64,000 nt of DNA. Origin: Anaerolineales bacterium (GTDB lineage Bacteria; Chloroflexota; Anaerolineae; Anaerolineales; UBA11858). Positions 1 to 8,192 of this stretch are shown in pieces. The translations under genes and the position numbers were made by a program. The notes below the pieces were generated by a model. The model was not told where the DNA came from, ran no database searches, and saw only the letters and a program-made list of their open reading frames with translations. The stretch covers positions 162,037 to 226,036 of the forward strand of contig JANQED010000165.1 of NCBI GenBank assembly GCA_028278545.1, read 5' to 3'. The first letter of the stretch is position 1. Each line of letters begins with the position of its first letter.

Positions 1-1
1 C

Positions 2-310
2 AAGACTGGGCGTCCCATTCCGGAGCCAGCCAATTTCTACATCGATGTGGATATCTGCATGAACTGCGGCCTTTGTGCCGAGTTTTGCCCCTTCGACGCT
101 ATCATCATGGATCACGATTATGAGTTGGCGGTCTACAACCGCTTTGAAAACAATATCTACGACAAAGAGAAGCTGCTCAAACCGGCTGAATATTACTTGG
201 ACATCCGCCCTTTGAATTATCAAATTCAGGCGGACGCTCGGGCCGAGAAAGAGGCCAAAAAGGCTGCCGCTAAAGCGAAAAAGGAAGCTGCCGCCGCCGC
301 GAAGGGATGA
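2..310 (+). CDS. nuoI: NADH-quinone oxidoreductase subunit I-like (NuoI), 3' part only
   Basis: The reading frame is open from base 2, so the gene begins before the window. It contains a 4Fe-4S ferredoxin motif, CMNCGLCAEFCP, followed by DAI and a YELA segment, as in the second cluster of NuoI. In complex I this subunit carries two 4Fe-4S clusters that relay electrons toward quinone on the cytoplasmic arm. The C-terminus is a long Lys/Ala-rich tail (about 25 residues), which is not essential in the family and may be a lineage extension. Another 2x[4Fe-4S] ferredoxin subunit is possible because the first cluster is out of view. Confidence 0.72.
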   Translation, partial: KTGRPIPEPANFYIDVDICMNCGLCAEFCPFDAIIMDHDYELAVYNRFENNIYDKEKLLKPAEYYLDIRPLNYQIQADARAEKEAKKAAAKAKKEAAAAAKG

Positions 311-333
311 GAATCCCTTCCCAGAAAACAGTT

Positions 334-406
334 GAGAAGTCGAGCTATTTTATCGGTTTTGCTCCAAGTGCACATTGGCAGTATGAAAGTTCGGCTTCTC
401 TTCTTT
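334..406 (+). terminator. candidate intrinsic terminator after nuoI
   Basis: A 12-bp stem with two G-U pairs joins 334-345 to 389-400 and is followed by TTCTTT. The 43-base loop is long, so strength is uncertain. It sits between the nuoI end and the mrp start. Confidence 0.4.
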
Positions 407-537
407 AGTTGATGGAATAGCTATTACTTATTGACGAACTACACAAATTTTGGTGACGAATTGGTCTTTTGGGGGTAAAAAAAGAGTCCTAAACTGTATC
501 CAAATGATCACTCATAGATGAATTGGTAGAAAACTAT

Positions 538-1620
538 ATGAACGATGCAAAAGTTACTCAAGATGCTGTATTAGCCGCCCTCAGTCAGGTGGAAGACCCA
601 GATTTGCGGAAAGACCTGGTGACCCTGAATATGATCCAGGACTTGAAGATCAACGGGGGCGATGTCAGCTTCACCATCATGCTGACCACGCCTGCCTGCC
701 CGATGAAAGACAAAATGAAGAGCGAGGCTATGGCCGCTGCGGAAGCCGTACCGGGTGTTGGCTCTGTTGATATCACTATGGATGCGGATGTGCCCAACGA
801 TGGGCGTACACGAGGGCTGTTGAACGTCCCCGTGCGCAACGCCATCGCCATTGCTTCGGGTAAGGGAGGTGTTGGCAAGAGCACCGTGGCCGTCAATCTG
901 GCTGTGTCTCTGGCGCAGAGCGGCGCACGCGTGGGCTTACTTGATGCCGATATCTATGGGCCGAATATTCCCACCATGATGGGCGTCGAGAGGCTGCCGC
1001 CATCTCAGGATAACAAACTGGTGCCCGCGGAGGCCTACGGGGTGCAGTTGATGTCGATTGGATTCCTGGTCAAACCCGACCAGCCTCTGATCTGGCGCGG
1101 CCCAATGCTGCACTCGGCCATTCGCCAATTCCTCACCGACGTACTCTGGGATGAGCTGGATTATCTGGTCATTGACTTACCCCCAGGGACCGGGGATGCA
1201 CAACTCAGCCTATCGCAATCATTACCCCTGAGTGGGGGCGTGATCGTCACGCTGCCTCAACAAGTTTCTTTGGATGATGCCCGCCGCGGGTTGGAGATGT
1301 TCCGCGAATTGAACGTGCCCCTATTGGGGGTTGTCGAGAATATGAGCTTCTTGGAGCTTCCCGATGGCACCAAGATGGATGTCTTCGGCAGTGGCGGCGG
1401 CGAGAAATTGGCTCAAGAGACCGGTGTGCCGTTCATCGGGGCTATCCCCATGGATGCCTCGGTTCGGCAAGGCGGCGACTCTGGCAAACCGGTGGTGATA
1501 TCCAACCCTGACAGCGCGGTCGCCAAGGCCCTCAAGGCTGTCGCCGAGGATTTAGCCGCCAAGGTCAGTGTGGCAGCTATGCGGCAGGAAAATGTCATCC
1601 CCATCGAATTTGTGAAATAG
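538..1620 (+). CDS. Mrp/NBP35-type Fe-S cluster carrier ATPase
   Basis: Residues 1-90 form a MIP18/DUF59 domain, containing the TPACPM segment. Residues 100-350 form a ParA/MinD-like P-loop ATPase with the deviant Walker [10 protein letters not shown], then [10 protein letters not shown] and IDLPPGTGD. Proteins of this family bind and transfer 4Fe-4S clusters to client enzymes in the cytoplasm. The usual C-terminal CxxC that holds the bridging cluster in E. coli Mrp is absent: ENMSF is followed by ELPDGTKMD and then FGSGGGEK. The ATG at 538 is preferred over an in-frame TTG at 523 because it fits the family N-terminus; no Shine-Dalgarno is visible for either. It probably serves the Fe-S-rich enzymes nearby. 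Confidence 0.9.
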   Translation: MNDAKVTQDAVLAALSQVEDPDLRKDLVTLNMIQDLKINGGDVSFTIMLTTPACPMKDKMKSEAMAAAEAVPGVGSVDITMDADVPNDGRTRGLLNVPVRNAIAIASGKGGVGKSTVAVNLAVSLAQSGARVGLLDADIYGPNIPTMMGVERLPPSQDNKLVPAEAYGVQLMSIGFLVKPDQPLIWRGPMLHSAIRQFLTDVLWDELDYLVIDLPPGTGDAQLSLSQSLPLSGGVIVTLPQQVSLDDARRGLEMFRELNVPLLGVVENMSFLELPDGTKMDVFGSGGGEKLAQETGVPFIGAIPMDASVRQGGDSGKPVVISNPDSAVAKALKAVAEDLAAKVSVAAMRQENVIPIEFVK

Positions 1621-1645
1621 CCCAGCGCGCTAGAATTGCAACATT

Positions 1646-1730
1646 AAACCCCTGAATGTAGTATTGAGGGGTTCTCTGAAAAAAACAGGCTGTGAGCAGC
1701 GCTTTGCGCTTACTTGCAGCCTGTTTTGAT
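1646..1730 (+). terminator. tandem intrinsic terminators after mrp
   Basis: A short hairpin (1646-1653 with 1667-1673) is followed by a strong 11-bp perfect stem (AAAACAGGCTG at 1682-1692 with CAGCCTGTTTT at 1717-1727). A small inner hairpin, AGCGC-TTT-GCGCT, lies in its loop. The second stem ends in a T run and would stop mrp transcription before the next gene. Confidence 0.82.
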
Positions 1731-1783
1731 TTCCCCTCTTGGCAGGTTATGCTAATCACCCTGTGTTCCTCCGAATTATGCGG

Positions 1784-1796
1784 TAGAATCACCGCA
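1784..1796 (+). promoter_or_regulatory. possible -10 element giving a leaderless mRNA
   Basis: TAGAAT at 1784-1789 lies six bases before the ATG at 1796, so the start point would fall on or beside the A of the start codon. No Shine-Dalgarno precedes the ATG. No good -35 is visible, so this is inference. Confidence 0.4.
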
Positions 1797-2617
1797 TGTC
1801 TGAATTCATTGTGGGTGTCCGTTTCCAGAAAGTCGGTAAGATATACCACTTTAGTGCTAATAAGTATCGCGACCTCCGGGTTGGTGATCATGTGATTGTT
1901 GAGACCAGCCGCGGGCGTCAGCTTGGAGAAGTCGCCCAGCTTGTTGATGAAACACGCGGGCCAGGGAAGAGGTCCTGGAAGCCCGTTTTGCGCAAGGCAA
2001 CGCCGCGTGATCTGGTATCAAGACAGGTGTGGGAGGGAAAAGAGTCCGAGGCATTAGTAAACTGCCGGGCGAGAGCCTCTCATCTCAAATTTGAAGGGAT
2101 CAAGATCATTTCCGCTGAGTTCACCCTGGACGGCGGCCGTCTGACGTTTTTATATACCAGTGAAGCGGACGATAAACTCGATCTGACCTCGTTGCGCGAC
2201 GAGATGCAGGAACTCTATCGTGCCAAAGTGAGCCTGCGCAAGATTGGGCCGCGTGATGCCGCGAAGATCATTGGGGGGATGGGAGCCTGCGGCTTGGAAA
2301 CGCGCTGTTGCTCGATGCACCTGGGGGAATTTTGCCCGATTTCGATCAAGATGGCCAAGGCCCAAAATGTGTCCCTGGCTCCCTCTGAGATCACCGGTAT
2401 GTGCGGCCGCCTGCGCTGCTGCCTGCAGTATGAATATGATGCCTATGTTGAAGCGCGCAAGACGATGCCGAGGCCGAAAAAGCCGGTTTCGACCCCTCTA
2501 GGGGATGGTCGTGTGATCAAAGTCAACCCGCTTGCGGAAACCGTCCTGGTCGATTTAGGTGAACGCGGGGCCAAAGAATTTCCCAATGAGGAAGTAGAAC
2601 CTCGCCATCCATCTTAG
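1796..2617 (+). CDS. PSP1/RicT-like protein (YaaT family)
   Basis: This 273-residue protein begins VGVRFQKVGKIYHF and has the PSP1 domain over about residues 60-190. It carries the family's cysteine signature: CGLETRCCSMH and LGEFCPI at about residues 160-180, and CGRLRCCLQYE at about 202-212. In Bacillus subtilis the homologue RicT/YaaT works with RicA and RicF in a Fe-S-containing complex that affects RNase Y and developmental phosphorelay. No RicA or RicF gene is adjacent. The ATG start has no ribosome-binding site but is placed directly behind a -10-like box, suggesting leaderless translation. The gene stands alone after a strong terminator. Confidence 0.88.
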   Translation: MSEFIVGVRFQKVGKIYHFSANKYRDLRVGDHVIVETSRGRQLGEVAQLVDETRGPGKRSWKPVLRKATPRDLVSRQVWEGKESEALVNCRARASHLKFEGIKIISAEFTLDGGRLTFLYTSEADDKLDLTSLRDEMQELYRAKVSLRKIGPRDAAKIIGGMGACGLETRCCSMHLGEFCPISIKMAKAQNVSLAPSEITGMCGRLRCCLQYEYDAYVEARKTMPRPKKPVSTPLGDGRVIKVNPLAETVLVDLGERGAKEFPNEEVEPRHPS

Positions 2618-2697
2618 CCTGGATTCGTTCGCAGATCAACCTTATTACTCCCCATCGCTGCTAGTCAAGATTTGGAAATACTTCAAAGAGGAGCATC

Positions 2698-3873
2698 ATG
2701 CCTGATTTTTTCGCTGAAGCACAGGAATTATTCGAATATGCGTGCGATTTGCGCCGTGATTTTCATCGCCACCCTGAATTAGGCTTCCAAGAAGAACGCA
2801 CTGCTGGGATCGTCGCCAGGGAATTGAAAGAGCTTGGCTTAGAGGTCAGCACCGGTATTGCCGAGACCGGCGTGGTGGCGATCATCGAAGGGGCGCGACC
2901 TGGGGCAGTCGCGTTGCTGCGCTTCGATATGGATGCTTTGCCCATCGAGGAGGAGACTGGCGCAGAATATGCCTCTCAAACGCCGGGCGTGATGCACGCC
3001 TGTGGCCATGATGGGCATACGGCTATCGGACTGACGGTTGCGAGGTTGCTCCAGGCCCATCAAGATGAGATTCCCGGGACCGTGAAACTGGTTTTCCAAC
3101 CTGCCGAGGAGGGCCTGGGTGGGGCGGAACGCATGGTGAAAGAGGGGGTTTTGGAGAATCCCCGCCCCGATGTCTCTCTGGCATTGCACTTATGGAATGA
3201 AAAGCCCGTCGGATGGATCGCGGCCTCGCCGGGACCGACGATGGCTGCCGCGGAGACCTTCTCGGTGCGCATCACAGGCAAGGGCGGGCATGGGGCTTTA
3301 CCGCAACACGCCGTTGATCCCATCTTCGCCGCCGGGCAGATTATCACTGCCTTGCAGAGCATCGTCTCACGCAATGTAGACCCCACTGAGACGGCAGTGG
3401 TCAGCGCCACGAATCTGCACGGCGGATCGACCTTCAACGTCATTCCTCCCTATGTAGACCTCCAGGGCACCATCCGCACCTTTAAGCCTGAGGTCCGTGA
3501 ATTAGTGCTGCGCCGTTTCCACGAGGTCGTTGATGGGATCGCCCAGGCCTTGAGTTGCGAAACCGAAATCGCCATTGAAGATGTCACCCTGGCCGTGGAC
3601 AACGACCCTGAGGTCACCGCCAGGGTACAGGGAGTTGCAAGAAATATGTTCCCAGATGCCCCCCTGATCACCCAATTCCAGACCATGGGCTCTGAGGATA
3701 TGTCCTTTATGATGGATGACATCCCCGGCTGCTACTTCCTGGTGGGCTCAGCCGACCCGGAGAAGGGCCTGGACGCCAAGCACCATCACCCCAAATTCGA
3801 CTTCGACGAAGCGGCACTGCCGCGCGCCGCGGCTGTTATGGCTGCGGCAGCGGTGGAGGTGTTGAAGGGCTAG
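2698..3873 (+). CDS. M20 family amidohydrolase (M20D, hippurate/IAA-amino acid hydrolase type)
   Basis: A 391-residue metallo-amidohydrolase with the usual two-domain M20D length. Metal-binding motifs are MHACGHDGH near residue 99, FQPAEEG near 132 and a late HHHPKFDFDE. The dimerisation domain lies at about residues 180-290. Such enzymes hydrolyse N-acyl amino acids or related amides in the cytoplasm; the acyl group here cannot be predicted. The ATG follows a strong AAAGAGGAG at 2685-2693. The gene is monocistronic, ended by the bidirectional terminator at 3930-3985. A distantly related M20 enzyme occurs at 25395. Confidence 0.9.
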   Translation: MPDFFAEAQELFEYACDLRRDFHRHPELGFQEERTAGIVARELKELGLEVSTGIAETGVVAIIEGARPGAVALLRFDMDALPIEEETGAEYASQTPGVMHACGHDGHTAIGLTVARLLQAHQDEIPGTVKLVFQPAEEGLGGAERMVKEGVLENPRPDVSLALHLWNEKPVGWIAASPGPTMAAAETFSVRITGKGGHGALPQHAVDPIFAAGQIITALQSIVSRNVDPTETAVVSATNLHGGSTFNVIPPYVDLQGTIRTFKPEVRELVLRRFHEVVDGIAQALSCETEIAIEDVTLAVDNDPEVTARVQGVARNMFPDAPLITQFQTMGSEDMSFMMDDIPGCYFLVGSADPEKGLDAKHHHPKFDFDEAALPRAAAVMAAAAVEVLKG

Positions 3874-3929
3874 TTGCTTCGAGGCTTCGGAATTTGGGGG
3901 ATTTTCGAAGTCTGATTCCACAAAAACAC

Positions 3930-3985
3930 GAAGTCCGACCTTTTGAGAAGCCCCAGGCAGGGCCAGAAAAGTCGGACTTCTTTCG
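3930..3985. terminator. bidirectional terminator between convergent genes
   Basis: GAAGTCCGAC (3930-3939) pairs perfectly with GTCGGACTTC (3971-3980), with CTTTT/AAAA extending the stem. It is followed by TTTCGTTT on the plus strand and preceded by an A-rich stretch that gives T residues on the minus strand. It separates the M20 gene (+) from the repeat protein (-). Confidence 0.75.
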
Positions 3986-4007
3986 TTTAAATTTCTTGAA
4001 GTGATCG

Positions 4008-5384
4008 TTACGGCGCAATCAGGGCATTGCTCAACAGCGATCCATCTGTCAGAGAGTAATACTGCACCTGAATTTGACCGCTTCCCAACCCTGTGACGAT
4101 CAGCCTCACATCGATGGTCTCATTGACGACGTCCAGAAGCACCTGGCCTGCTTCAGCATTGGACCAGATGTCAAAACCCAGCATCCCCAGGTAAATATTT
4201 GAATTCTCCTCCAACCCGTAGAAATAGAGCTTTTCACTAGCATCGCCAGATATTTTTAGAAATTCATCAAGATACTTCAGGGATTGCCCCGGCAGCAGGG
4301 TGAGGCTATCGATGAGCACCTCGAAGTTCTTCCAGGTGATATTGCCATTTCCCCAGGCGAAACTGCCATCTCCTCCGGCAGCAATCGCTGCTTTGGCGGC
4401 ATCGAATTGTGATTTGTTTTTGGTCTTCATTCTGAAAACCAGGGTGTCTGTATCTGGGCCGCCATCTATGATGCCGTCTACCTGGGTGCCTGTCAGCCTT
4501 ACCGTATCGTCTCCCGATCCGGCCTCGATATCGCCGTGAACGATGCCGCTGTTTGTGATCGTGTCGTCTCCCTCATCACCGTCAATATCATCCCCTACAA
4601 CGCCGGAATTGGTGATTGAGTCGTTCCCCTCATCTCCTTCCAGATCGTCATTGACAGTACCGGAATTGGTGATTGTATCGTTACCTTCTTCGCCATCAAT
4701 AGAGTCTTTTACCAGGCCGGTGTTGTTGATCGTGTCGTTCCCGCCATTCCCGATGATGTCGACTTCAACTGTACCAGAGTTGTTGATCGTGTCGTCTCCG
4801 CTGTTTCCGCAGCCACAGGCGCTATCTCCATAGATGTTATCGGCTGTACCGCTGTTGTTGATGGTGTCGTCGCCGCTGTTATTGTCGCCAAGGAGGCTGT
4901 CACCAGCAATATCATCCACTTTGCCACTGTTGTTGATCGTATCATTTCCGCTGTTCCCATCCCCTTCATAGCTGTCACCAACGATCGTGCTTACATCTCC
5001 CGCGTTGTTGATGGTGTCATCTCCGCTGTTGTTATCGCCATCATAACTATCGCCTGTGATGCCCCCGGTTACTTCACCACCTGCTTCAACCGTAATATTG
5101 TCGTTGGCCGTGCCGCCAGTGCTGTTGGTATCCCCAATAACTTCAAATGTCGTTGCCCCATTTTCGACTGTGATGTTATCGCTGCCCCCGGCGCCCTCAA
5201 CACCGTCATTGTCAAAAGTGTTGTCACCATTGCCATCCATGTCAGTGGTTGTGTCGCAGGTGATGGTATCGGCGTTAGCCGTGCCATTTGGCGTACAATC
5301 TGCCAATGCGATCCCTGTCGGGCTGAGGATGAATATGGTGAATAGGCTGACGATTGCGAGTAATCTTGTGGCCCTTTTTGGCAT
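4008..5384 (-). CDS. secreted Asp/Asn/Gly-rich repeat protein
   Basis: The protein is 458 residues. A signal peptide at 1-29 (basic start, hydrophobic core, cut near ALA-DC) indicates export. Residues about 35-290 are imperfect tandem repeats of about 20-30 residues built on cores such as GDDTINNSG, GNDTITNSG and a following GD/GDSY element. They end in GSGDDTVRLTG and GGPDTDTLVF, which resemble RTX/hemolysin-type Ca-binding nonapeptides and beta-solenoid passenger domains. The C-terminal 150 residues are non-repetitive and may anchor or fold the solenoid. The protein is very acidic. Calcium binding is inference. A GGGAG six bases before the ATG supports the start, and a good promoter lies upstream. 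No secretion-system genes adjoin. Confidence 0.8.
   Translation of the reverse strand: MPKRATRLLAIVSLFTIFILSPTGIALADCTPNGTANADTITCDTTTDMDGNGDNTFDNDGVEGAGGSDNITVENGATTFEVIGDTNSTGGTANDNITVEAGGEVTGGITGDSYDGDNNSGDDTINNAGDVSTIVGDSYEGDGNSGNDTINNSGKVDDIAGDSLLGDNNSGDDTINNSGTADNIYGDSACGCGNSGDDTINNSGTVEVDIIGNGGNDTINNTGLVKDSIDGEEGNDTITNSGTVNDDLEGDEGNDSITNSGVVGDDIDGDEGDDTITNSGIVHGDIEAGSGDDTVRLTGTQVDGIIDGGPDTDTLVFRMKTKNKSQFDAAKAAIAAGGDGSFAWGNGNITWKNFEVLIDSLTLLPGQSLKYLDEFLKISGDASEKLYFYGLEENSNIYLGMLGFDIWSNAEAGQVLLDVVNETIDVRLIVTGLGSGQIQVQYYSLTDGSLLSNALIAP
4500..5080 (-). repeat. tandem coding repeats of the secreted protein
   Basis: On the plus strand GTTGTTGAT(C/G)GTGTCGT-like units recur at irregular spacing of roughly 60-90 bases. 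They encode the DDTINN/NDTITN cores. Spacing and sequence vary, which fits protein repeats rather than a DNA-level array. Confidence 0.8.
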
Positions 5385-5424
5385 TGATGGCTCCCATGAA
5401 ATGGTATTGTAATATAACTAAAAT

Positions 5425-5459
5425 CGCCCGAATTATACATCGGGCGGGAAAAGAGTCAA
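5425..5459 (-). promoter_or_regulatory. sigma-70 promoter of the repeat protein, with overlapping inverted repeat
   Basis: Read on the minus strand, TTGACT (5459-5454), a 16-base spacer and TATAAT (5437-5432) form a good promoter for the gene starting at 5384. CGCCCGA (5425-5431) and TCGGGCG (5440-5446) are a perfect 7-bp inverted repeat that brackets the -10 box, so a bound repressor would cover it. Confidence 0.7.
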
Positions 5460-5512
5460 TGATCATGCAATTTCCATGAGGCTTGTTTAGCAAATATCGT
5501 TTACGCAAATGC

Positions 5513-5541
5513 TTGACCCACCCACAACCGCGTGCTACAAT
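5513..5541 (+). promoter_or_regulatory. sigma-70 promoter of the GntR-korAB unit
   Basis: TTGACC (5513-5518), 17 bases and TACAAT (5536-5541) with a TGC extension just before it. The start point would be near 5548. A palindromic GATTAATC at 5557-5564 lies in the early transcript region and could be an operator, with low certainty. Confidence 0.7.
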
Positions 5542-5590
5542 TCTTTTGAATTATAAGATTAATCAGAGATATTCCATTACAGGTGATCTT

Positions 5591-6280
5591 ATGAACTATT
5601 GGCGCACGCAATCGGAGTTTTTCCAGTATCTGGCCTCTCGCCTGAGCGATGTGCCGGAAGACGATCAGTTGCCGGCCATGAACGCTTTGAGTGAGGAGTT
5701 ACAGATCAGCGTGGCACGTCTGCGGGAGCAGTTGGAAGTTGCCAAGGCCCTGGGCTTTGTCGAAGTCAAACCGCGTACCGGGATTCGCCGCCTGCCGTAC
5801 AGCTTCTTGCCCGCCGTCTGGCAGTCCCTGGCCTATGCCATCGAGGTTGATCGGGCCAATTTCGATGCCTTCTCGACCTTGCGCAAACACATCGAGATGT
5901 GTTTCTGGCATCGAGCCGCCGAGGCCCTGACCCCTGGGGACCACGCCCATCTGCGAAACCTGATGGCGGATGCCTGGAACAAGCTGCGCGGCACGCCCAT
6001 CCGTATTCCTCATGATGAGCACCGCGAATTTCACCTCTCGATCTTCCGGCGCTTGGATAATCCCTTTGTATTTGGCATTTTGGAGGCCTATTGGGAGGCT
6101 TACGAAGCAGTGGGGTTGAACGTTTACGCGGACTACGACTATTTGAAAGAGGTTTGGAACTATCACCAGCAAATGGTCGATGCGATCTGTGAAGGTGATC
6201 TGGATGCCGGGTATCAGGCCTTGGTGGATCACACTGATCTGCTGTATCACCGCCTGGGTGCAGGATCACCAGAGTGGTAG
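5591..6280 (+). CDS. GntR-family transcriptional regulator, FadR/FCD type
   Basis: A 229-residue regulator. The first 75 residues form a winged helix (LSEELQISVARLREQLEVAKALGFV). The rest is an all-helical FCD ligand domain with the histidine-containing segments DEHREFHLSIF, YHQQMVDAI and LVDHTDLLYH, which in this family bind a metal and a small organic acid. The ATG at 5591 follows AGGTGA at 5581. It lies 78 bases upstream of korA, so it probably controls the 2-oxoacid oxidoreductase in response to a carboxylate. Target and ligand are not visible from sequence. Confidence 0.85.
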   Translation: MNYWRTQSEFFQYLASRLSDVPEDDQLPAMNALSEELQISVARLREQLEVAKALGFVEVKPRTGIRRLPYSFLPAVWQSLAYAIEVDRANFDAFSTLRKHIEMCFWHRAAEALTPGDHAHLRNLMADAWNKLRGTPIRIPHDEHREFHLSIFRRLDNPFVFGILEAYWEAYEAVGLNVYADYDYLKEVWNYHQQMVDAICEGDLDAGYQALVDHTDLLYHRLGAGSPEW

Positions 6281-6358
6281 TCCGGGCATCCCTTTTAGGA
6301 TCAGGTAAATCTCTGAGAGTGAAGAACGCTGAATATTCGTATTCTTGAAGGAGTTTGA

Positions 6359-8191
6359 ATGTCATTTGTAGAAACACAAAAAAAACCGGCTGAAGTTATT
6401 CCAGCGCATCCGGTTGTCAATGACTTTTCCATCACCGTGGCTACCATTAACGGCACGGGCAGTCAGACATCTAACCTGACGCTGTTGAGGGCTTTGTTCA
6501 AGATGGGTGTGCCGGTCTCGGGCAAGAACCTGTTCCCATCCAATATCCAGGGCCTGCCGACCTGGTATACCATCCGGGTGAGCAAGGATGGCTATCTGGC
6601 TCGTACTGAAACCACCGAGGTGATGGTGGCGATGAACGCGGCGACCTTCTCCAAAGATCAGGCCGAAGTGACGCCTGGGGGAGTGTTCTTCTATGCCGAC
6701 GATTTCAAACAGGCTATCACCCGCGACGATATCGTCTCGTATCCGATGCCGGTCAAGAAGCTGGCCCGGGAGTCGGACGCGCCCTCTCAATTGCGCGATT
6801 ACGTTGCCAACATGGTTTATGTAGGGGTCTTGGCCCAGATGATAGGTATCGATGTCGATACGATCCAGCAGGCTTTGGATTTCCACTTTCAAGGCAAAGA
6901 GAAGCCCATCGCCTTGAATTTCAATATCATTGAAAAAGCCATGGCCTGGGCCGCTGAAAATCTGGTCAAGAGCGATCCTTATCATATCGAAGCCATGGAT
7001 GCCACTGAAGGCTGTATTATGACCAGCGGGAATACGGCCGGTGCCCTGGGGTCGATCTATGGCGGGATCCAGTTTGCCTCCTGGTACCCGATCACGCCCG
7101 CCTCCAGCCTGGCTGAGTCGCTCAACCAATATTTGCCTCAGTTGCGCCAGGACCCTGAGACGGGCGAGAACACCTACGCGGTGGTTCAAGCCGAGGATGA
7201 ACTGGCAGCGATTGGCATGGCTATTGGCGCGGGATGGGGTGGATTAAGGGCGCTGACCTCTACTTCTGGCCCCGGGATCAGCTTGATGGCGGAATACGCT
7301 GGCCTGGCTTATTATGCTGAGACCCCGGTTGTGATTTGGGATGTCCAGCGCATGGGGCCCAGCACTGGGCTGCCCACGCGCACCTCCCAGGGCGATATCA
7401 ACCTGACATACTACCTCGGGCATGGGGATACCAAACACGTGCTGCTGCTGCCAGGATCGGCCAATGAGTGTTTTGAGTTCGGCTGGAAAGCCTTTGACCT
7501 GGCTGATCGTTTGCAGACATTGGTGTTCGTGTTGAGCGATCTGGATTTGGGGATGAACCAGTGGATGACGACGCCCTTTGAGTATCCCGATGCTGAGATA
7601 GATCGCGGCAAAGTTCTCTGGGAAGAAGACGTGGAGAAAATCGAGGATTGGGGGCGTTATCTGGATATCGATGGGGATGGAATCACGTACCGCACCTTGC
7701 CTGGTAACCGGCATCCTCGAAGCGGGTACTTCGCCCGAGGAACGGGGCACGATGAGCATGCCAATTACAGCGAGGATCCTGTTGATTGGGAGCGCGGCAT
7801 GGAACGCCTGCGGTCCAAGTTCGAGACGGCTCGCGGAATGCTGCCCAAACCGGTAATCCATACCAGGTCGGGTGCTGAAATTGGGGTCATCGCTTTTGGG
7901 TCCACCGATCCGGCAGTGTGCGAGGCCCTGGACCACCTGAACGATGACGGTTTGGCCGTGGACTATTTACGGTTGCGGGCTCTGCCGGTTGACGAAGAGG
8001 TGCGCGAGTTTATCAGAAACCACCAGCGAGTTTATGTGGTCGAGATGAACCACGATGGACAGCTCCACCAGATCATTTCTCTGGAGGTGCCCGATCGCGC
8101 CATCCATCTGAAATCCCTGACCAAAAACGATGGTTTACCTCTCTCGGCAGACTGGATTAGAGGTGCAATACTGGATCAGGAGCGCGAATAA
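6359..8191 (+). CDS. korA: 2-oxoacid:ferredoxin oxidoreductase, fused gamma-alpha subunit
   Basis: A 610-residue fusion. Residues about 25-190 form the gamma (catalytic, CoA-side) domain, starting VATINGTGSQTSN. Residues about 220-600 form the alpha pyrimidine-binding domain (YPITPASSLAESL, EDELAAIGMAIGAGWGG, TSTSGPGISLM). With the beta subunit downstream it oxidatively decarboxylates a 2-oxoacid to acyl-CoA using TPP and ferredoxin. 2-Oxoglutarate is the commonest substrate for this layout, but branched 2-oxoacids or pyruvate cannot be excluded. AAGGAG precedes the ATG. Two bases separate it from korB. Confidence 0.88.
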   Translation: MSFVETQKKPAEVIPAHPVVNDFSITVATINGTGSQTSNLTLLRALFKMGVPVSGKNLFPSNIQGLPTWYTIRVSKDGYLARTETTEVMVAMNAATFSKDQAEVTPGGVFFYADDFKQAITRDDIVSYPMPVKKLARESDAPSQLRDYVANMVYVGVLAQMIGIDVDTIQQALDFHFQGKEKPIALNFNIIEKAMAWAAENLVKSDPYHIEAMDATEGCIMTSGNTAGALGSIYGGIQFASWYPITPASSLAESLNQYLPQLRQDPETGENTYAVVQAEDELAAIGMAIGAGWGGLRALTSTSGPGISLMAEYAGLAYYAETPVVIWDVQRMGPSTGLPTRTSQGDINLTYYLGHGDTKHVLLLPGSANECFEFGWKAFDLADRLQTLVFVLSDLDLGMNQWMTTPFEYPDAEIDRGKVLWEEDVEKIEDWGRYLDIDGDGITYRTLPGNRHPRSGYFARGTGHDEHANYSEDPVDWERGMERLRSKFETARGMLPKPVIHTRSGAEIGVIAFGSTDPAVCEALDHLNDDGLAVDYLRLRALPVDEEVREFIRNHQRVYVVEMNHDGQLHQIISLEVPDRAIHLKSLTKNDGLPLSADWIRGAILDQERE

Positions 8192-8192
8192 G

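Noticed and set aside
4500..5080. Regular repeats resembling a CRISPR array
   Set aside because: Repeat units vary in length and sequence, keep a protein frame, and no cas genes are present.
4300..5412. Long plus-strand open frames opposite the repeat protein
   Set aside because: They are Ser/Pro/Val-rich antisense shadows of the repeats with no start signals or family similarity.
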